Source: Bacillota bacterium
GTDB lineage: Bacteria; Bacillota; Clostridia; Acetivibrionales; DSM-1351
Assembly (NCBI GenBank): GCA_023433945.1
Contig: JAEYTP010000142.1
Location: forward strand, 1-64,000
DNA length: 64,000 nucleotides
Reading direction: 5' to 3'
Shown here: piece after piece, positions 45,735 to 53,708 of the stretch
Position numbering within the stretch: the first letter of the stretch is position 1
How the letters are laid out: each line of letters opens with the position of its first letter
Position numbers and translations under genes: made by a program
Notes under the pieces: model-generated
What the model saw: the letters and a program-made list of their open reading frames with translations, nothing else
The model's database searches: none
What the model was told of the DNA's origin: nothing

Positions 45735-45872
45735 GTAATACATTGTAATAGTTGTAATCCGTAAATATATTACATTATAATATGTATATAGTGTAATAGG
45801 ATAACAAATTAAATCTATTACATCTATTATATTTTTTAAATGGAAAAAAATCAATAGTAAGGAGGGCGGTTT
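45735..45872. promoter_or_regulatory. Divergent control region with TGTAATA half-sites
   Basis: Several TGTAAT/ATTACA half-sites (near 45744, 45754, 45770, 45792 and 45818) surround TTGTAA (45752) and TATAAT (45776-45781). The region separates the integrase unit from the HTH and replication genes, the usual place of a lysogeny switch. No CI-like repressor gene lies beside it. Confidence 0.6.
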
Positions 45873-46091
45873 ATGGAGAAAACATTTAAAAATACTGAAG
45901 AACTACCAATTTCGCTGAAAGGTGATGATGTAGCAGCAGTATTGAACATTTCTAGGGCAGGAGCTTATAAGCTAATGAATAGTGAGGGGTTTCCTTCTCT
46001 TCGTATTGGAAAGCGAATTGTAGTTCCAAAAGATGCTTTTATTCGATGGGTAGATGCAAACACAGGTAACAAATTAGTAAAGGAGGCTTGA
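45873..46091 (+). CDS. Excisionase-type HTH protein
   Basis: The 72-aa protein has a MerR/AlpA-like winged HTH (LKGDDVAAVLNISRAGAYKLMNSEGFPSLRIGKRIVVPKDAFIRWV). AAGGAGGGCGG precedes ATG 45873. It is the first gene rightward of the divergent control region and could be the excisionase or the switch regulator of the element. Confidence 0.85.
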   Translation: MEKTFKNTEELPISLKGDDVAAVLNISRAGAYKLMNSEGFPSLRIGKRIVVPKDAFIRWVDANTGNKLVKEA

Positions 46092-46093
46092 AT

Positions 46094-46330
46094 ATGCCAA
46101 GAATGAGAACGGTTGACCAAACAGTGGCATATTTTCGAGAAATTGATCCACAAACAGCGGTTAATCCAACTATGATTAGAGGTATGTTAAAGCAAGGCAA
46201 AATCAAATTTGTTAAAGTTGGAGCAAAGTTCTTAATCAATTTGGATTGGTTTGAACAATGGCTTAATAACCCAGTAGTTGAGGAAGATAATTTAGAAAAG
46301 AATCAGTATGGCAAGCTGCGGAAAATTTAG
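46094..46330 (+). CDS. Small helix-turn-helix DNA-binding protein
   Basis: The 78-aa protein shows a similar small HTH pattern (TVAYFREIDPQTAVNPTMIRGMLKQGKIKFVKVGAKFLINLDWFEQWL). ATG 46094 follows AGGAGG (46081-46086), right at the end of the preceding gene. The two HTH genes may work together in excision or control. No closer family is recognised. Confidence 0.75.
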   Translation: MPRMRTVDQTVAYFREIDPQTAVNPTMIRGMLKQGKIKFVKVGAKFLINLDWFEQWLNNPVVEEDNLEKNQYGKLRKI

Positions 46331-46341
46331 GCGGTGATCAA

Positions 46342-47082
46342 GTGGGGGAAAACAGTTATACAGTTATACCAAATAATTTATTTGATGATGAGAATTTATG
46401 CAAGGAAGAATTACTCATTCTCATAACCTTACATAGGTTCAACAATAAGGAGAAAGGCTATTCTTTTCCCAGCTATAAGCAAATAAAAAGCTCAAGTAAG
46501 AGTAAACACGATCGGACATTGATAAATAGTATAAACAGTTTAATTTCCAAAGGATATTTACAGAAAGAGACAGTATCTGGAATTGGAAATAAATATTTTA
46601 TACCTACTGCAAAAATAGAGGTACTTCAAAAATGCAGTACCTTCATTAATGAAGTACCACCTACTGCAAAAATAGAGGAACACCTACTGCATAAATGCAG
46701 TACAACAAATACTAATACAAATACTAAGATAAATACTAAATATTATAGTGTAAATATTCTTCAGGCGACAGTTAAGGATTATAGTTCTAATCCACATTTA
46801 ATAAATGCTATTAATGAGTTTATTCAACACCGGAAGATCATTAAGAAGCCATTTAAGTCCGAATATCCATTAAGATTACTACTAAAAAAGCTAGACAAGC
46901 TTGCTGATAATGATGAAACAAAAATTGAAATATTAAATCAATCTATAATGAACGGCTGGCAAGGAATTTTCCCACTTAAAGATACGTTTGTAAAAACCGG
47001 TACATATGCAAAATCTAAAAGCACAGATAGCAATCAGCACATACTTGATGAGATAGGGGATGAGTATTTTGACAAAGAATGA
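46342..47082 (+). CDS. Replication initiator-like protein (DnaD/HTH_36 type)
   Basis: The 246-aa protein has an N-terminal winged HTH (NLFDDENLCKEELLILITLHRF, GYSFPSYKQIKSSSKSKHDRTLINSINSLISKGY) and a C-terminal helical part with a DnaD-like feature (ILNQSIMNGWQGIFPL). Between them is a repeat-rich segment (residues about 87-125) that at DNA level carries iteron-like repeats, so the gene may contain its own origin, as in lambda O. GTG 46342 is the start. It overlaps the next gene by 23 bases. Confidence 0.75.
   Translation: MGENSYTVIPNNLFDDENLCKEELLILITLHRFNNKEKGYSFPSYKQIKSSSKSKHDRTLINSINSLISKGYLQKETVSGIGNKYFIPTAKIEVLQKCSTFINEVPPTAKIEEHLLHKCSTTNTNTNTKINTKYYSVNILQATVKDYSSNPHLINAINEFIQHRKIIKKPFKSEYPLRLLLKKLDKLADNDETKIEILNQSIMNGWQGIFPLKDTFVKTGTYAKSKSTDSNQHILDEIGDEYFDKE
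46604..46750. other. Candidate replication origin of the element (iterons in initiator gene)
   Basis: CTACTGCA occurs at 46604-46611, 46661-46668 and 46684-46691, and its inverse TGCAGTAC at 46633-46640 and 46696-46703. A perfect palindrome CTTCATTAATGAAG lies at 46641-46654. An AT-rich ACTAATACAAATACTAAG tract follows. Repeats plus adjacent AT-rich DNA inside an initiator gene fit an origin. Confidence 0.55.
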
Positions 47083-47545
47083 AGCTAATAAAACAATAAA
47101 GCGAATGATGGCGGTATTTACATTTCACAATTTGGGTGATGATGGGGTAAAAGTCGAATGGATGAAGTCCTTGGGGTCTCTGGATTTTCGCAAGTGCGAT
47201 AAGTTGATAGACCGCTATAAAAAGACAGAGAGCAAAAGCCTCCCCCCAATATCTTCTTTTTTACAAGAGTATTGGAAGTCCGGGAACCAGAGTCATGAGG
47301 GGGAAATATGTGATTGTTCATATTGTAAGGCTAAGGGCTACTTAACCTATCAGAAACCATACGACTATAAAGATAAGACTCTTTTGTCTCAACCCTACAT
47401 AGCATATTGTGATTGTGCTTCCGGAGAACAGTACAAATATGACGGTACCCAGCTTGAGGACCATAAGTCGCAATATTACATTCCTAGCGCTGCTAAACTT
47501 AATTTGGTTGAAGAAAACATTAAATTTCAGGTGTTGATGAAATAA
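47060..47545 (+). CDS. Helicase loader/inhibitor-like protein (G39P type)
   Basis: The N-terminal 75 residues (TKNEANKTIKRMMAVFTF, VKVEWMKSLGSLDFRKCDKLIDRYKK, SLPPISSFLQEYW) follow the pattern of the phage G39P helicase loader/inhibitor family. The C-terminal part has a cysteine cluster (CDCSYC, CDC) that may bind zinc. It overlaps the replication initiator gene and probably recruits the host replicative helicase to the element's origin. 161 aa; moderate certainty. Confidence 0.6.
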   Translation: MSILTKNEANKTIKRMMAVFTFHNLGDDGVKVEWMKSLGSLDFRKCDKLIDRYKKTESKSLPPISSFLQEYWKSGNQSHEGEICDCSYCKAKGYLTYQKPYDYKDKTLLSQPYIAYCDCASGEQYKYDGTQLEDHKSQYYIPSAAKLNLVEENIKFQVLMK

Positions 47546-47774
47546 TTAAAACTGTAAAAGAAAATTATAACCGGCTAACTGATCGTATCAATAGGGCTGA
47601 GGAATATCGAAAGACAGTAAGAAATTAAGAGAAGTATGCTTTTAAATTAGGTTTGAAATACTGGAACCTATGGGGAAATACATACACACCCTTAAACAAT
47701 GGAATGTATCTGTAGGTGAAAAGAAATCTTAAATGGATTTTTGATAAACAAAAACTAAAAAGGAGAATAAAAGC
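47546..47774 (+). other. Gap with a possible decayed reading frame
   Basis: The frame beginning DEIIKTVKENYNRLTDRIN runs about 30 codons after the previous stop but has no usable start, then stops. It could be a frame-shifted remnant. No regulatory signal apart from the AAAAAGGAG at its end was seen. Confidence 0.3.
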
Positions 47775-48152
47775 ATGAGAGCATTGTTAACAAAGTACAC
47801 AATGGAAAGATTAGAAAAGGAACTAAAGAATGTACAGGGTAAAAACATCATGGTAGATGATGTATGGCTCTATAGAGTAAAAAGCTTTAAACTAGAGTAC
47901 TTACCTATAGATGAGGATTTCCCAGAAGAGCTAAGGGATGGTTCGGAAGAAAATACTATCCGCATTACATTTGAATTTATGGATGGTAGAGCTGCAATCG
48001 GATTTTGCCCAGAACGTGAAGTATGTGAAGTATGGAATGAAACAGAAGAATTATTAATCTTTAGAATCCAAAGTACCAAAAAGTATATAAAACAAGAAAT
48101 GGACAGGCTTGATTTTATGAAGAATGAATATAAGCAGTATATGAATGCGTAA
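47775..48152 (+). CDS. Hypothetical phage-type protein
   Basis: The 125-aa acidic protein is mostly alpha-helical at its ends with a central beta-rich segment (TIRITFEFMDGRAAIGFCPEREVCEVW). ATG 47775 follows AAAAAGGAG. Its place between replication genes and the sigma-like gene is typical of small accessory phage genes. No function is recognised. Confidence 0.65.
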   Translation: MRALLTKYTMERLEKELKNVQGKNIMVDDVWLYRVKSFKLEYLPIDEDFPEELRDGSEENTIRITFEFMDGRAAIGFCPEREVCEVWNETEELLIFRIQSTKKYIKQEMDRLDFMKNEYKQYMNA

Positions 48153-48158
48153 AAAATG

Positions 48159-48212
48159 AGCCTTCCCAGGCTCGTATTGCTCACAAATATTATACCATGT
48201 CTGGGAGGGCTT
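48159..48212 (+). promoter_or_regulatory. Hairpin overlapping the sigma-like gene's leader
   Basis: AGCCTTCCCAG (near 48159) can pair with CTGGGAGGGCT (near 48201), which would bury the GGGAGG ribosome site of the sigma-like gene. A shorter GAGCC/GGCTC hairpin competes. It may regulate translation. Confidence 0.4.
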
Positions 48213-48216
48213 AACA

Positions 48217-48933
48217 ATGACTAATGAGGAATTAATACCCATTGCTAAAACTGGAGATAAACAAGCAATTCAAACTCTTTATGATAATAATATTGGTATT
48301 ATGCACATGTTAATTTTTGAAAATCATATATCAAAACAAGATAGAGATGATTTGCTTCAGGAATGCTATTTTGTCCTTATCAATTGCATTAATAGATATG
48401 ATGCAAATAAAGATATACTATTTATATCATATTTAAGCCAAGCAATAACTTGGATGATACAGCGAAAAAAGAATCTAATGAAAAAGCATGACAATGACAT
48501 ATCTCTTTACTCTAAGATTAACGATGCAGAGAACATTGAACTTATCGATGTAATTAAGGATTCAAAGTCGGAAGAGTTTATTGATGATTATGAGCTTAGT
48601 TATCTTCAATCAGAAGTGCAGCGCATATTAGCAGAGATTGAGCAGCCAGCAAGGGATTTAACCTTTGAAAACTTAGGTAAGAAATTATCAGTTAAATACT
48701 TAAGTAGGAAGTACTCAATCACAGAGAGAGACGTATTTAATCATATTAATAAGGCAAGGAAAAATCTAAGAAGAAACAAGAGATTGAGAATTCTTGGACA
48801 AGAATATGGATTATTTTTCCCAGGTAAGTACAAAGTTCAATATATTGAGCATTTTGCAATATCACAACAGGAGGAACTTAAAAAGTTAAGGACTTTCAAC
48901 AATACTCATTCCGTTTTATTTACCAGGATTTAA
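48217..48933 (+). CDS. Sigma-70-like transcription factor of the element
   Basis: The 238-aa protein has a sigma region 2-like segment (TGDKQAIQTLYDNNIGIMHML, DRDDLLQECYFVLINCINRYDANKDILFISYLSQAITWMIQRKK) and a C-terminal HTH like region 4 (VKYLSRKYSITERDVFNHINKARKNLRRN). It sits where RinA/ArpU late regulators stand in Firmicute phages, before the packaging genes. It could direct expression of late genes from promoters carrying TGTAGAATTATGGAAG, seen twice downstream. No anti-sigma gene is present. Confidence 0.8.
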   Translation: MTNEELIPIAKTGDKQAIQTLYDNNIGIMHMLIFENHISKQDRDDLLQECYFVLINCINRYDANKDILFISYLSQAITWMIQRKKNLMKKHDNDISLYSKINDAENIELIDVIKDSKSEEFIDDYELSYLQSEVQRILAEIEQPARDLTFENLGKKLSVKYLSRKYSITERDVFNHINKARKNLRRNKRLRILGQEYGLFFPGKYKVQYIEHFAISQQEELKKLRTFNNTHSVLFTRI

Positions 48934-48992
48934 GCTGCAAATTATCCTGATTACATATATAAGAATATTAAATTTAAAAGAGGAGAGTTAAA

Positions 48993-49688
48993 ATGTTTAT
49001 ACCTAAAAAAATTGAAATGGATTTAGAAAAGGATTGGAATTCACTGGCCGATGTAAATCTTTATACAGAGGAAACCCTTGTATTAATTAAGGAATTTAAA
49101 GAATTCTTTTCAAAAATTGAAAAACTAGCTTTTGAAAAAACCCAAAAAAGTGATGAAGAAAAGGAACTTGAAACACAGATACAGCTTTTAACAAGTGATT
49201 TGCTATTAGCTCAGTCAGAAGAAGATAAAAAATCAGAAAATAAAATTCTGGAACTTATAAGCACAAAGAAATCAAAATTAAATTCACTTAATGCTATAAG
49301 AGAAGCTGCCAAAAAAGAAATTCTATCTCCTACTATAATTTTAAAACGGGCAGAACCCATGTTTGATAGTTTATTGGTTAACTATGAGCATTTTCTGAGC
49401 CTTAAAAATAAAAAGGCACAAGTACTTGATACCATTGATGAAGTAATCATCTATTTATATGAATACAGAGATAAATTATGTACGGCTAGTATGAATTTAG
49501 ATGATGAAAGTTTCTGGGGATGGCTAGAACCGTATGTAGAATATTTATTTGATGACGCTCCTAAAAAGTCCTGCAACAACCATTATATATTACTTAAACA
49601 AAAAATAGAAGAAATGAGACAGGCCAAGAAAAATGGTAAAGCAATAATCTCAAAGAAAAAAGGTAAGTGGTTATTTTACAATGGATAG
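48993..49688 (+). CDS. Coiled-coil protein of unknown function (element)
   Basis: The 231-aa, Lys/Glu-rich protein is helical, with a coiled coil at about residues 35-105, and ends in a basic tail. It precedes the prohead protease and overlaps it by 8 bases, implying coupled translation. It does not resemble known portal or scaffold proteins. It may be the remnant or replacement of a packaging gene. Confidence 0.65.
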   Translation: MFIPKKIEMDLEKDWNSLADVNLYTEETLVLIKEFKEFFSKIEKLAFEKTQKSDEEKELETQIQLLTSDLLLAQSEEDKKSENKILELISTKKSKLNSLNAIREAAKKEILSPTIILKRAEPMFDSLLVNYEHFLSLKNKKAQVLDTIDEVIIYLYEYRDKLCTASMNLDDESFWGWLEPYVEYLFDDAPKKSCNNHYILLKQKIEEMRQAKKNGKAIISKKKGKWLFYNG

Positions 49689-50133
49689 TAAAATAGTATC
49701 GGGATATGCTATTAAGTGGTTTTCAATAAGCACCCACTTAAGGGATAAAAACACAGGGGATAACTTTGTAGAGCAATTTTCAGTTAGAGCCTTTAGTAAT
49801 GATAGATTTAACCATGTGAGAGCTTTAGTTGACCATGATAGCACAAAACAGGTTGGGTCTACAAATGATGGCAACCTAAAAATATGGGCTGATAGTATTG
49901 GTCTAAGATATAGCCTTAATCTTAATGACGATTACATCTCTAGACGCCTATGGGTTGAAGTATTATCCGGTAATGTGACTGGCATAAGTATAGGCTTTAA
50001 TTTACAAGATTGTGTTACAAACAATAGTAATTCTATAAGATTAGTTACAAGTGCAATTCTTAATGAAATATCTATAATAATAGCACCTAAGCAACCAGCC
50101 TATAGTGATACAACATTACAAGTATGCAGGTAA
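49681..50133 (+). CDS. HK97-family prohead protease, orphan
   Basis: The 150-aa protein matches the U35 prohead protease pattern: VSGYAIKWFS, VRALVDHDSTKQVGS with the catalytic histidine, NLKIWADSIGLRYSLNL, GNVTGISIGFNL with the catalytic serine and LNEISIIIAPKQPAYSDTTL. In phages it matures the capsid and is followed by the major capsid gene; here it is followed by a different gene. Catalytic residues are kept, but the C-terminal part is short. It may process helper-phage capsids, or be a remnant. Confidence 0.82.
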   Translation: MDSKIVSGYAIKWFSISTHLRDKNTGDNFVEQFSVRAFSNDRFNHVRALVDHDSTKQVGSTNDGNLKIWADSIGLRYSLNLNDDYISRRLWVEVLSGNVTGISIGFNLQDCVTNNSNSIRLVTSAILNEISIIIAPKQPAYSDTTLQVCR

Positions 50134-50270
50134 TTACAATAATAAAACAAGGGTCCTTGCAGTTCCCCCATTTGAATTACACGAAATCAGCACTTAAATA
50201 TTGTTTGTGCAGGAGAGCTGAAATAGACTCTCCTTTTTTGCTGCTTTAAAAAAGGAATTATCACCTTCTC

Positions 50271-50286
50271 TGTAGAATTATGGAAG
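50271..50286 (+). promoter_or_regulatory. TGTAGAATTATGGAAG element, copy 1
   Basis: This 16-bp string occurs identically at 55641-55656. It lies 35 bases upstream of ATG 50306. It may be a late promoter element. Confidence 0.5.
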
Positions 50287-50305
50287 AATGAGAGGGGGTG
50301 ATAAT

Positions 50306-50776
50306 ATGCAATTAATACCGTTACAACAATGGATATGTGACGTGTGTGGAGAAGTAATTCAATGCCCTGGAGATGGATATGTACAGTGGAATAGAAATTC
50401 AAATCTCGAAATTGATGACTTTATTATTGTTCATCACAAAACCGCTTCTCCAAGAGAACATTCACGAGATGGCTGTTATAGATATAGTAGCGACTCGGAT
50501 TTGCCCAGATTTTTAGGAGTACACGGACAGATTGAGTTAACTTCTTTGCTAGATCCTGGAGTATATCACTTGCCAAAATACAGCCAACAGGTGGTTGATA
50601 TTAGAAAGTGGGTAGATTTTTATAGGAGACTTCAGCTACCTTATTACGAAGAAGCACGAAGGTATTGGAGTGTAGCTTCTTCAAATGGTTACTTTGCAGG
50701 ATTAACCCAGGTTTGCATTTATTTGCCAGATAATTTGAAAAGAATGATCGAACAGTATGAACAAAAAGGGCCTTAA
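50306..50776 (+). CDS. Phage-type protein with N-terminal CxxC
   Basis: The 156-aa protein begins MQLIPLQQWICDVCGEVIQCPGDGYVQW, with a three-cysteine cluster that may bind zinc, and a C-terminal helical region. ATG 50306 follows GAGGGGGTGAT. Such proteins are found in phages and in host genomes of Bacillus and Clostridium with no assigned role. It precedes the HNH gene. Confidence 0.65.
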   Translation: MQLIPLQQWICDVCGEVIQCPGDGYVQWNRNSNLEIDDFIIVHHKTASPREHSRDGCYRYSSDSDLPRFLGVHGQIELTSLLDPGVYHLPKYSQQVVDIRKWVDFYRRLQLPYYEEARRYWSVASSNGYFAGLTQVCIYLPDNLKRMIEQYEQKGP

Positions 50777-50814
50777 ACAGGGCTCTTTTTTAATGTATAA
50801 AGGGAGCTGCTACA

Positions 50815-51153
50815 ATGCCGAATAAACCAAAAAGACCATGTCTAAAGACAGGATGTAATGAGCTAGTATCTGATGGGTACTGTGATAAGCACAGACCTAT
50901 TCAGAAATATGATAAATATAGAGGAACTGCAGCTGAACGTGGTTATGATAGCAGATGGCGTAAGGCAAGAGAAGGATATCTACTGCACCATCCATTATGT
51001 GTTGAGTGTATGAAGGAAGATATTGTAGAGCCTGCCACTGTTGTTGACCATAGAATTCCACACAAAGGTAATAAACAATTGTTCTGGGATAAAAAGAATT
51101 GGCAGTCATTGTGTAAAAGATGCCATGATAAGAAGACGGCAAGTGGTAGGTAG
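50815..51153 (+). CDS. Phage HNH endonuclease
   Basis: The 112-aa HNH nuclease has N-terminal zinc-binding cysteines (CLKTGCNELVSDGYCDKH), the conserved YDSRWRKAREGYLLHHPLCVEC and the HNH motif (VVDHRIPHKGNKQLFWDKKNWQSLCKRCHDKKT). Phages of the HK97 type carry such a gene just upstream of cos and the terminase; the nuclease assists cos cleavage by terminase. Here the DNA after the stop is cos-like, but no terminase follows. AAGGGAGC precedes ATG 50815. Confidence 0.92.
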   Translation: MPNKPKRPCLKTGCNELVSDGYCDKHRPIQKYDKYRGTAAERGYDSRWRKAREGYLLHHPLCVECMKEDIVEPATVVDHRIPHKGNKQLFWDKKNWQSLCKRCHDKKTASGR

Positions 51154-51230
51154 GGGGGCATTAAATACCTAGCAGGCTAAGCCCTGAGACCGCGTGTCCT
51201 CATTCACGTGAGATTTTTTCCCAAAACTAA
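51146..51230. other. cos-like packaging site, copy 1
   Basis: Immediately after the HNH gene comes a GC-rich stretch beginning GGTAGGGGGGC, then ACCGCGTGTCC (51189-51199) and a GTGAGATTTTTTCCC tail. This order is typical of cos regions after phage HNH genes. It shares the CGTGTCC core and the TTCCCA end with a second region at 55384-55454. Assignment is by pattern. Confidence 0.55.
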
Positions 51231-51283
51231 GCAAAATATTTTTAGATGTAAGTACTTAAAATATCCAGGGATTAACATATTAA

Positions 51284-51306
51284 ACGGGATATTTTTATCC
51301 CGTCAC
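51284..51306. terminator. Small hairpin
   Basis: ACGGGATA pairs with TATCCCGT around a T-rich loop; it may end the upstream late transcript. Confidence 0.5.
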
Positions 51307-51455
51307 TCTCTAACTTTTATAAATTTTTTTCTCAGGACCAGAAGAGGAAGCATTTCCAATAGAGCGAAAATTTCAGATAAAAGGGGGTTCTTTCTCTAGA
51401 TGGAATTTTTTTGTTTTATTTACATATCAATAATAATTGTGATAGTATTAAATAA

Positions 51456-51467
51456 GAACATTTGTTC
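51456..51467 (+). promoter_or_regulatory. LexA box upstream of the GHKL-nuclease gene
   Basis: GAACATTTGTTC is a perfect match to the Gram-positive LexA/DinR consensus GAAC-N4-GTTC. It lies 22 bases before ATG 51490 and just downstream of a weak promoter (TTTACA 51418, TAGTAT 51443). It suggests induction by DNA damage. Confidence 0.8.
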
Positions 51468-51489
51468 TTTTTAAGGAAGGTGTTATTGC

Positions 51490-53526
51490 ATGGATTGGAA
51501 TAATATAGTAAACTATATAAAAAAGTGTAATACTGAAGAAGTTAATGAGAGGAAGTACAAACTTATGTCTATTAGTTTGCCAGTTCAAGTAACAAAAGAG
51601 CATTTAAGTAAATATAAAAATTGTTCGCCTTCATTAGCATTGTCTGAATTTATTTGGAATTCTCTTGATGCAGACGCATTTAATATAAACATTAGTTTTT
51701 CAAAAACAGATTTAGAAATAATTGAGTCAATAATTATTAACGACGATGGACATGGGATAAATTATGATGAATTAAATGATACATTTGGAAAGTTTGGGTC
51801 TACATATAAAAAATATAGAATAAAAAGTCCTAAAGGTAGATATTATCATGGAAAGCAGGGACACGGAAGGTATAAAGGATTTTCATTAGGAAATCAAATT
51901 ATTTGGGAGAGTTGTTATTTTGATAATCAAGAAAATCTTATATGTAAATTTGAGATTTGTGGAAACAATAGTGATTTAGACAAGTATATAATTTCTGAAA
52001 GAGAAAAATCAGAAATGTTTATTCAAGGTACAAAAACTACAATCTCATTAATTAATAGTGAATTTGTTAATATTGATCCATCAAAAATTGCAAATGAACT
52101 TGAATTAATATTTGCACCATATTTACTTGCTTATCCTGGAATTAATATAGTAGTAGACAATCACCGTTTAGATCCTAAAAACTCTATGACAAATATGGAG
52201 ACAAATCATATATTTGTTGAGGCATCTAAAAATGATAAAGAAATTATGGCAGAGTTAAAAATAATTGAATGGAAAAATGGGAAAAGTAAAAATAAGTATT
52301 TATGTAATTCTCATGGAATCGCTTTAGCTGAAGAACCTTCTGGAATTAAAGCTACTATGTTTTCACATACAGTATATGTTATAAGTGAGTTCTTTGATTA
52401 TCTTGAAGAAGAAAATAAGATAGACCTTAGAGAGCATTTTCCCAATTACGTTAAATTAAACAATGAAGTAGATAAGATTATCAGAAAGTATTATCGAAAG
52501 ATTCTTGCCAAAAGTGCTGAAAGTGTTATTCAAGAACTTAAACGTGAGGGGGTTTATCCTTACAAAGAATCGGCAAATACAGATGTTGAGATAGTAGAGA
52601 GGGAGGTATTTGACATATGTGCAGCTAATGTACATCAGTACCTTGCTGGATTTAAAGGTGCAGCTAAAACAACAAAATCTTTTACGTTAAGCCTTTTAAA
52701 GGAAGCTTTAAATCAGAATCCATCAAGCATGAAGAGGATACTAAACGAAATTTTGAAACTTCCTACAGAAAAGGTAGATGAATTAGCTGAATTATTAGAA
52801 AAAACAAATCTAAGTGCTATGATAACTCTTACAAAAATGATTACCGACAGACTAGCATTTATTAATGGATTAGAACAAATTTTAAATGAGCCATTTTTTA
52901 ATAAGAAACTAAAGGAGAGAAGTCAACTTCAAAAAATTTTATTAAGAGAGCTTTGGATATTTGGAGAGGAATACACATATGGTTGTGATGATGTCACATT
53001 AAAAAACGTCTTATTACAACACATTAATATACTTGGTAGAAATGAGCTTACTAATAATATTCCTGAAGAAGATCTTAAAGATTTAACAGATATACCTGAT
53101 ATTTGTTTGTATAGGCAATATACTTCTGGTAGACCCGATGAATATGAGAATTTAGTGGTTGAACTTAAAAGGCCATCAGTGAAACTTGGACTAGACGAGC
53201 TTTCACAGATAAGGCGCTATGCATCAACGGTATCAAAAACGAAGTATTTTGATAAAGAAAAAACTAAATGGGTTTTTGTTATTATTGGTACTGAACTTAA
53301 TGATGATGCAAAAAGTGAATGTAACCAAACAGACAGAGCTTACGGATTAATTACTAGAGGGGATAAATATGAGGTTTGGGTAAAGGAATGGAATCAAATC
53401 ATTCAAGAAGCTAAAGGCAGACATGAATTTATGAAAAAGAAGTTGGATTACAATTTAGTGGATAACTCTGAAGGAAAGAATTATTTATTAAAAAATTATG
53501 GTGAGTTTATTCCAAAAGAGGAATAA
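51490..53526 (+). CDS. GHKL ATPase fused to Shedu/DUF4263-like nuclease (candidate defence protein)
   Basis: The 678-aa protein has a GHKL (HSP90/MutL/MORC-like) ATPase near its N terminus: N box SEFIWNSLDADA (E53, N57), G1 box DDGHG (85-89) and G2 box around 121-130 (GKQGHGRYKG). The middle (about 330-500) is helical. The C terminus has a PD-(D/E)XK pattern: D537, then E558-x-K560 (VVELKRP), then LDELSQIRRYA, as in Shedu/DUF4263 nucleases. A perfect LexA box lies in its promoter and a terminator follows. It stands alone, so it would be a one-gene system: ATP-driven conformational change controlling DNA cleavage. Function is inferred. Confidence 0.82.
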   Translation: MDWNNIVNYIKKCNTEEVNERKYKLMSISLPVQVTKEHLSKYKNCSPSLALSEFIWNSLDADAFNINISFSKTDLEIIESIIINDDGHGINYDELNDTFGKFGSTYKKYRIKSPKGRYYHGKQGHGRYKGFSLGNQIIWESCYFDNQENLICKFEICGNNSDLDKYIISEREKSEMFIQGTKTTISLINSEFVNIDPSKIANELELIFAPYLLAYPGINIVVDNHRLDPKNSMTNMETNHIFVEASKNDKEIMAELKIIEWKNGKSKNKYLCNSHGIALAEEPSGIKATMFSHTVYVISEFFDYLEEENKIDLREHFPNYVKLNNEVDKIIRKYYRKILAKSAESVIQELKREGVYPYKESANTDVEIVEREVFDICAANVHQYLAGFKGAAKTTKSFTLSLLKEALNQNPSSMKRILNEILKLPTEKVDELAELLEKTNLSAMITLTKMITDRLAFINGLEQILNEPFFNKKLKERSQLQKILLRELWIFGEEYTYGCDDVTLKNVLLQHINILGRNELTNNIPEEDLKDLTDIPDICLYRQYTSGRPDEYENLVVELKRPSVKLGLDELSQIRRYASTVSKTKYFDKEKTKWVFVIIGTELNDDAKSECNQTDRAYGLITRGDKYEVWVKEWNQIIQEAKGRHEFMKKKLDYNLVDNSEGKNYLLKNYGEFIPKEE

Positions 53527-53551
53527 GTTAAAATAACTAGTTATTTTATTG

Positions 53552-53605
53552 AGGTACTACAAGTAATTTTTGTAGTACCTCTTATGCGTAATCTTTCGCA
53601 TAGCT
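53552..53605 (+). terminator. Intrinsic terminator pair
   Basis: AGGTACTACAA (53552-53562) pairs with TTGTAGTACCT (53570-53580); a second hairpin TATGCG/CGCATA follows. They close the GHKL-nuclease transcript. Confidence 0.8.
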
Positions 53606-53680
53606 ATTAATCAAGAAGATTTTGAGGAAAATTATTTACTTAAAGGGAAATGATAAAAATAATTAAGTAATATTTAAACG

Positions 53681-53708
53681 TAAGCCCCAGAGAATACAGG
53701 CTTATTTT
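53681..53708 (-). terminator. Probable terminator of the RES gene
   Basis: TAAGCCC pairs with GGCTTA around a short loop, with a T-rich stretch on the minus strand. Confidence 0.5.

Noticed and set aside
51208..51399. Open frame after the cos-like site that might be a small terminase subunit
   Set aside because: It lacks any terminase feature, starts within the cos-like tail and reads across a hairpin; composition is not protein-like.
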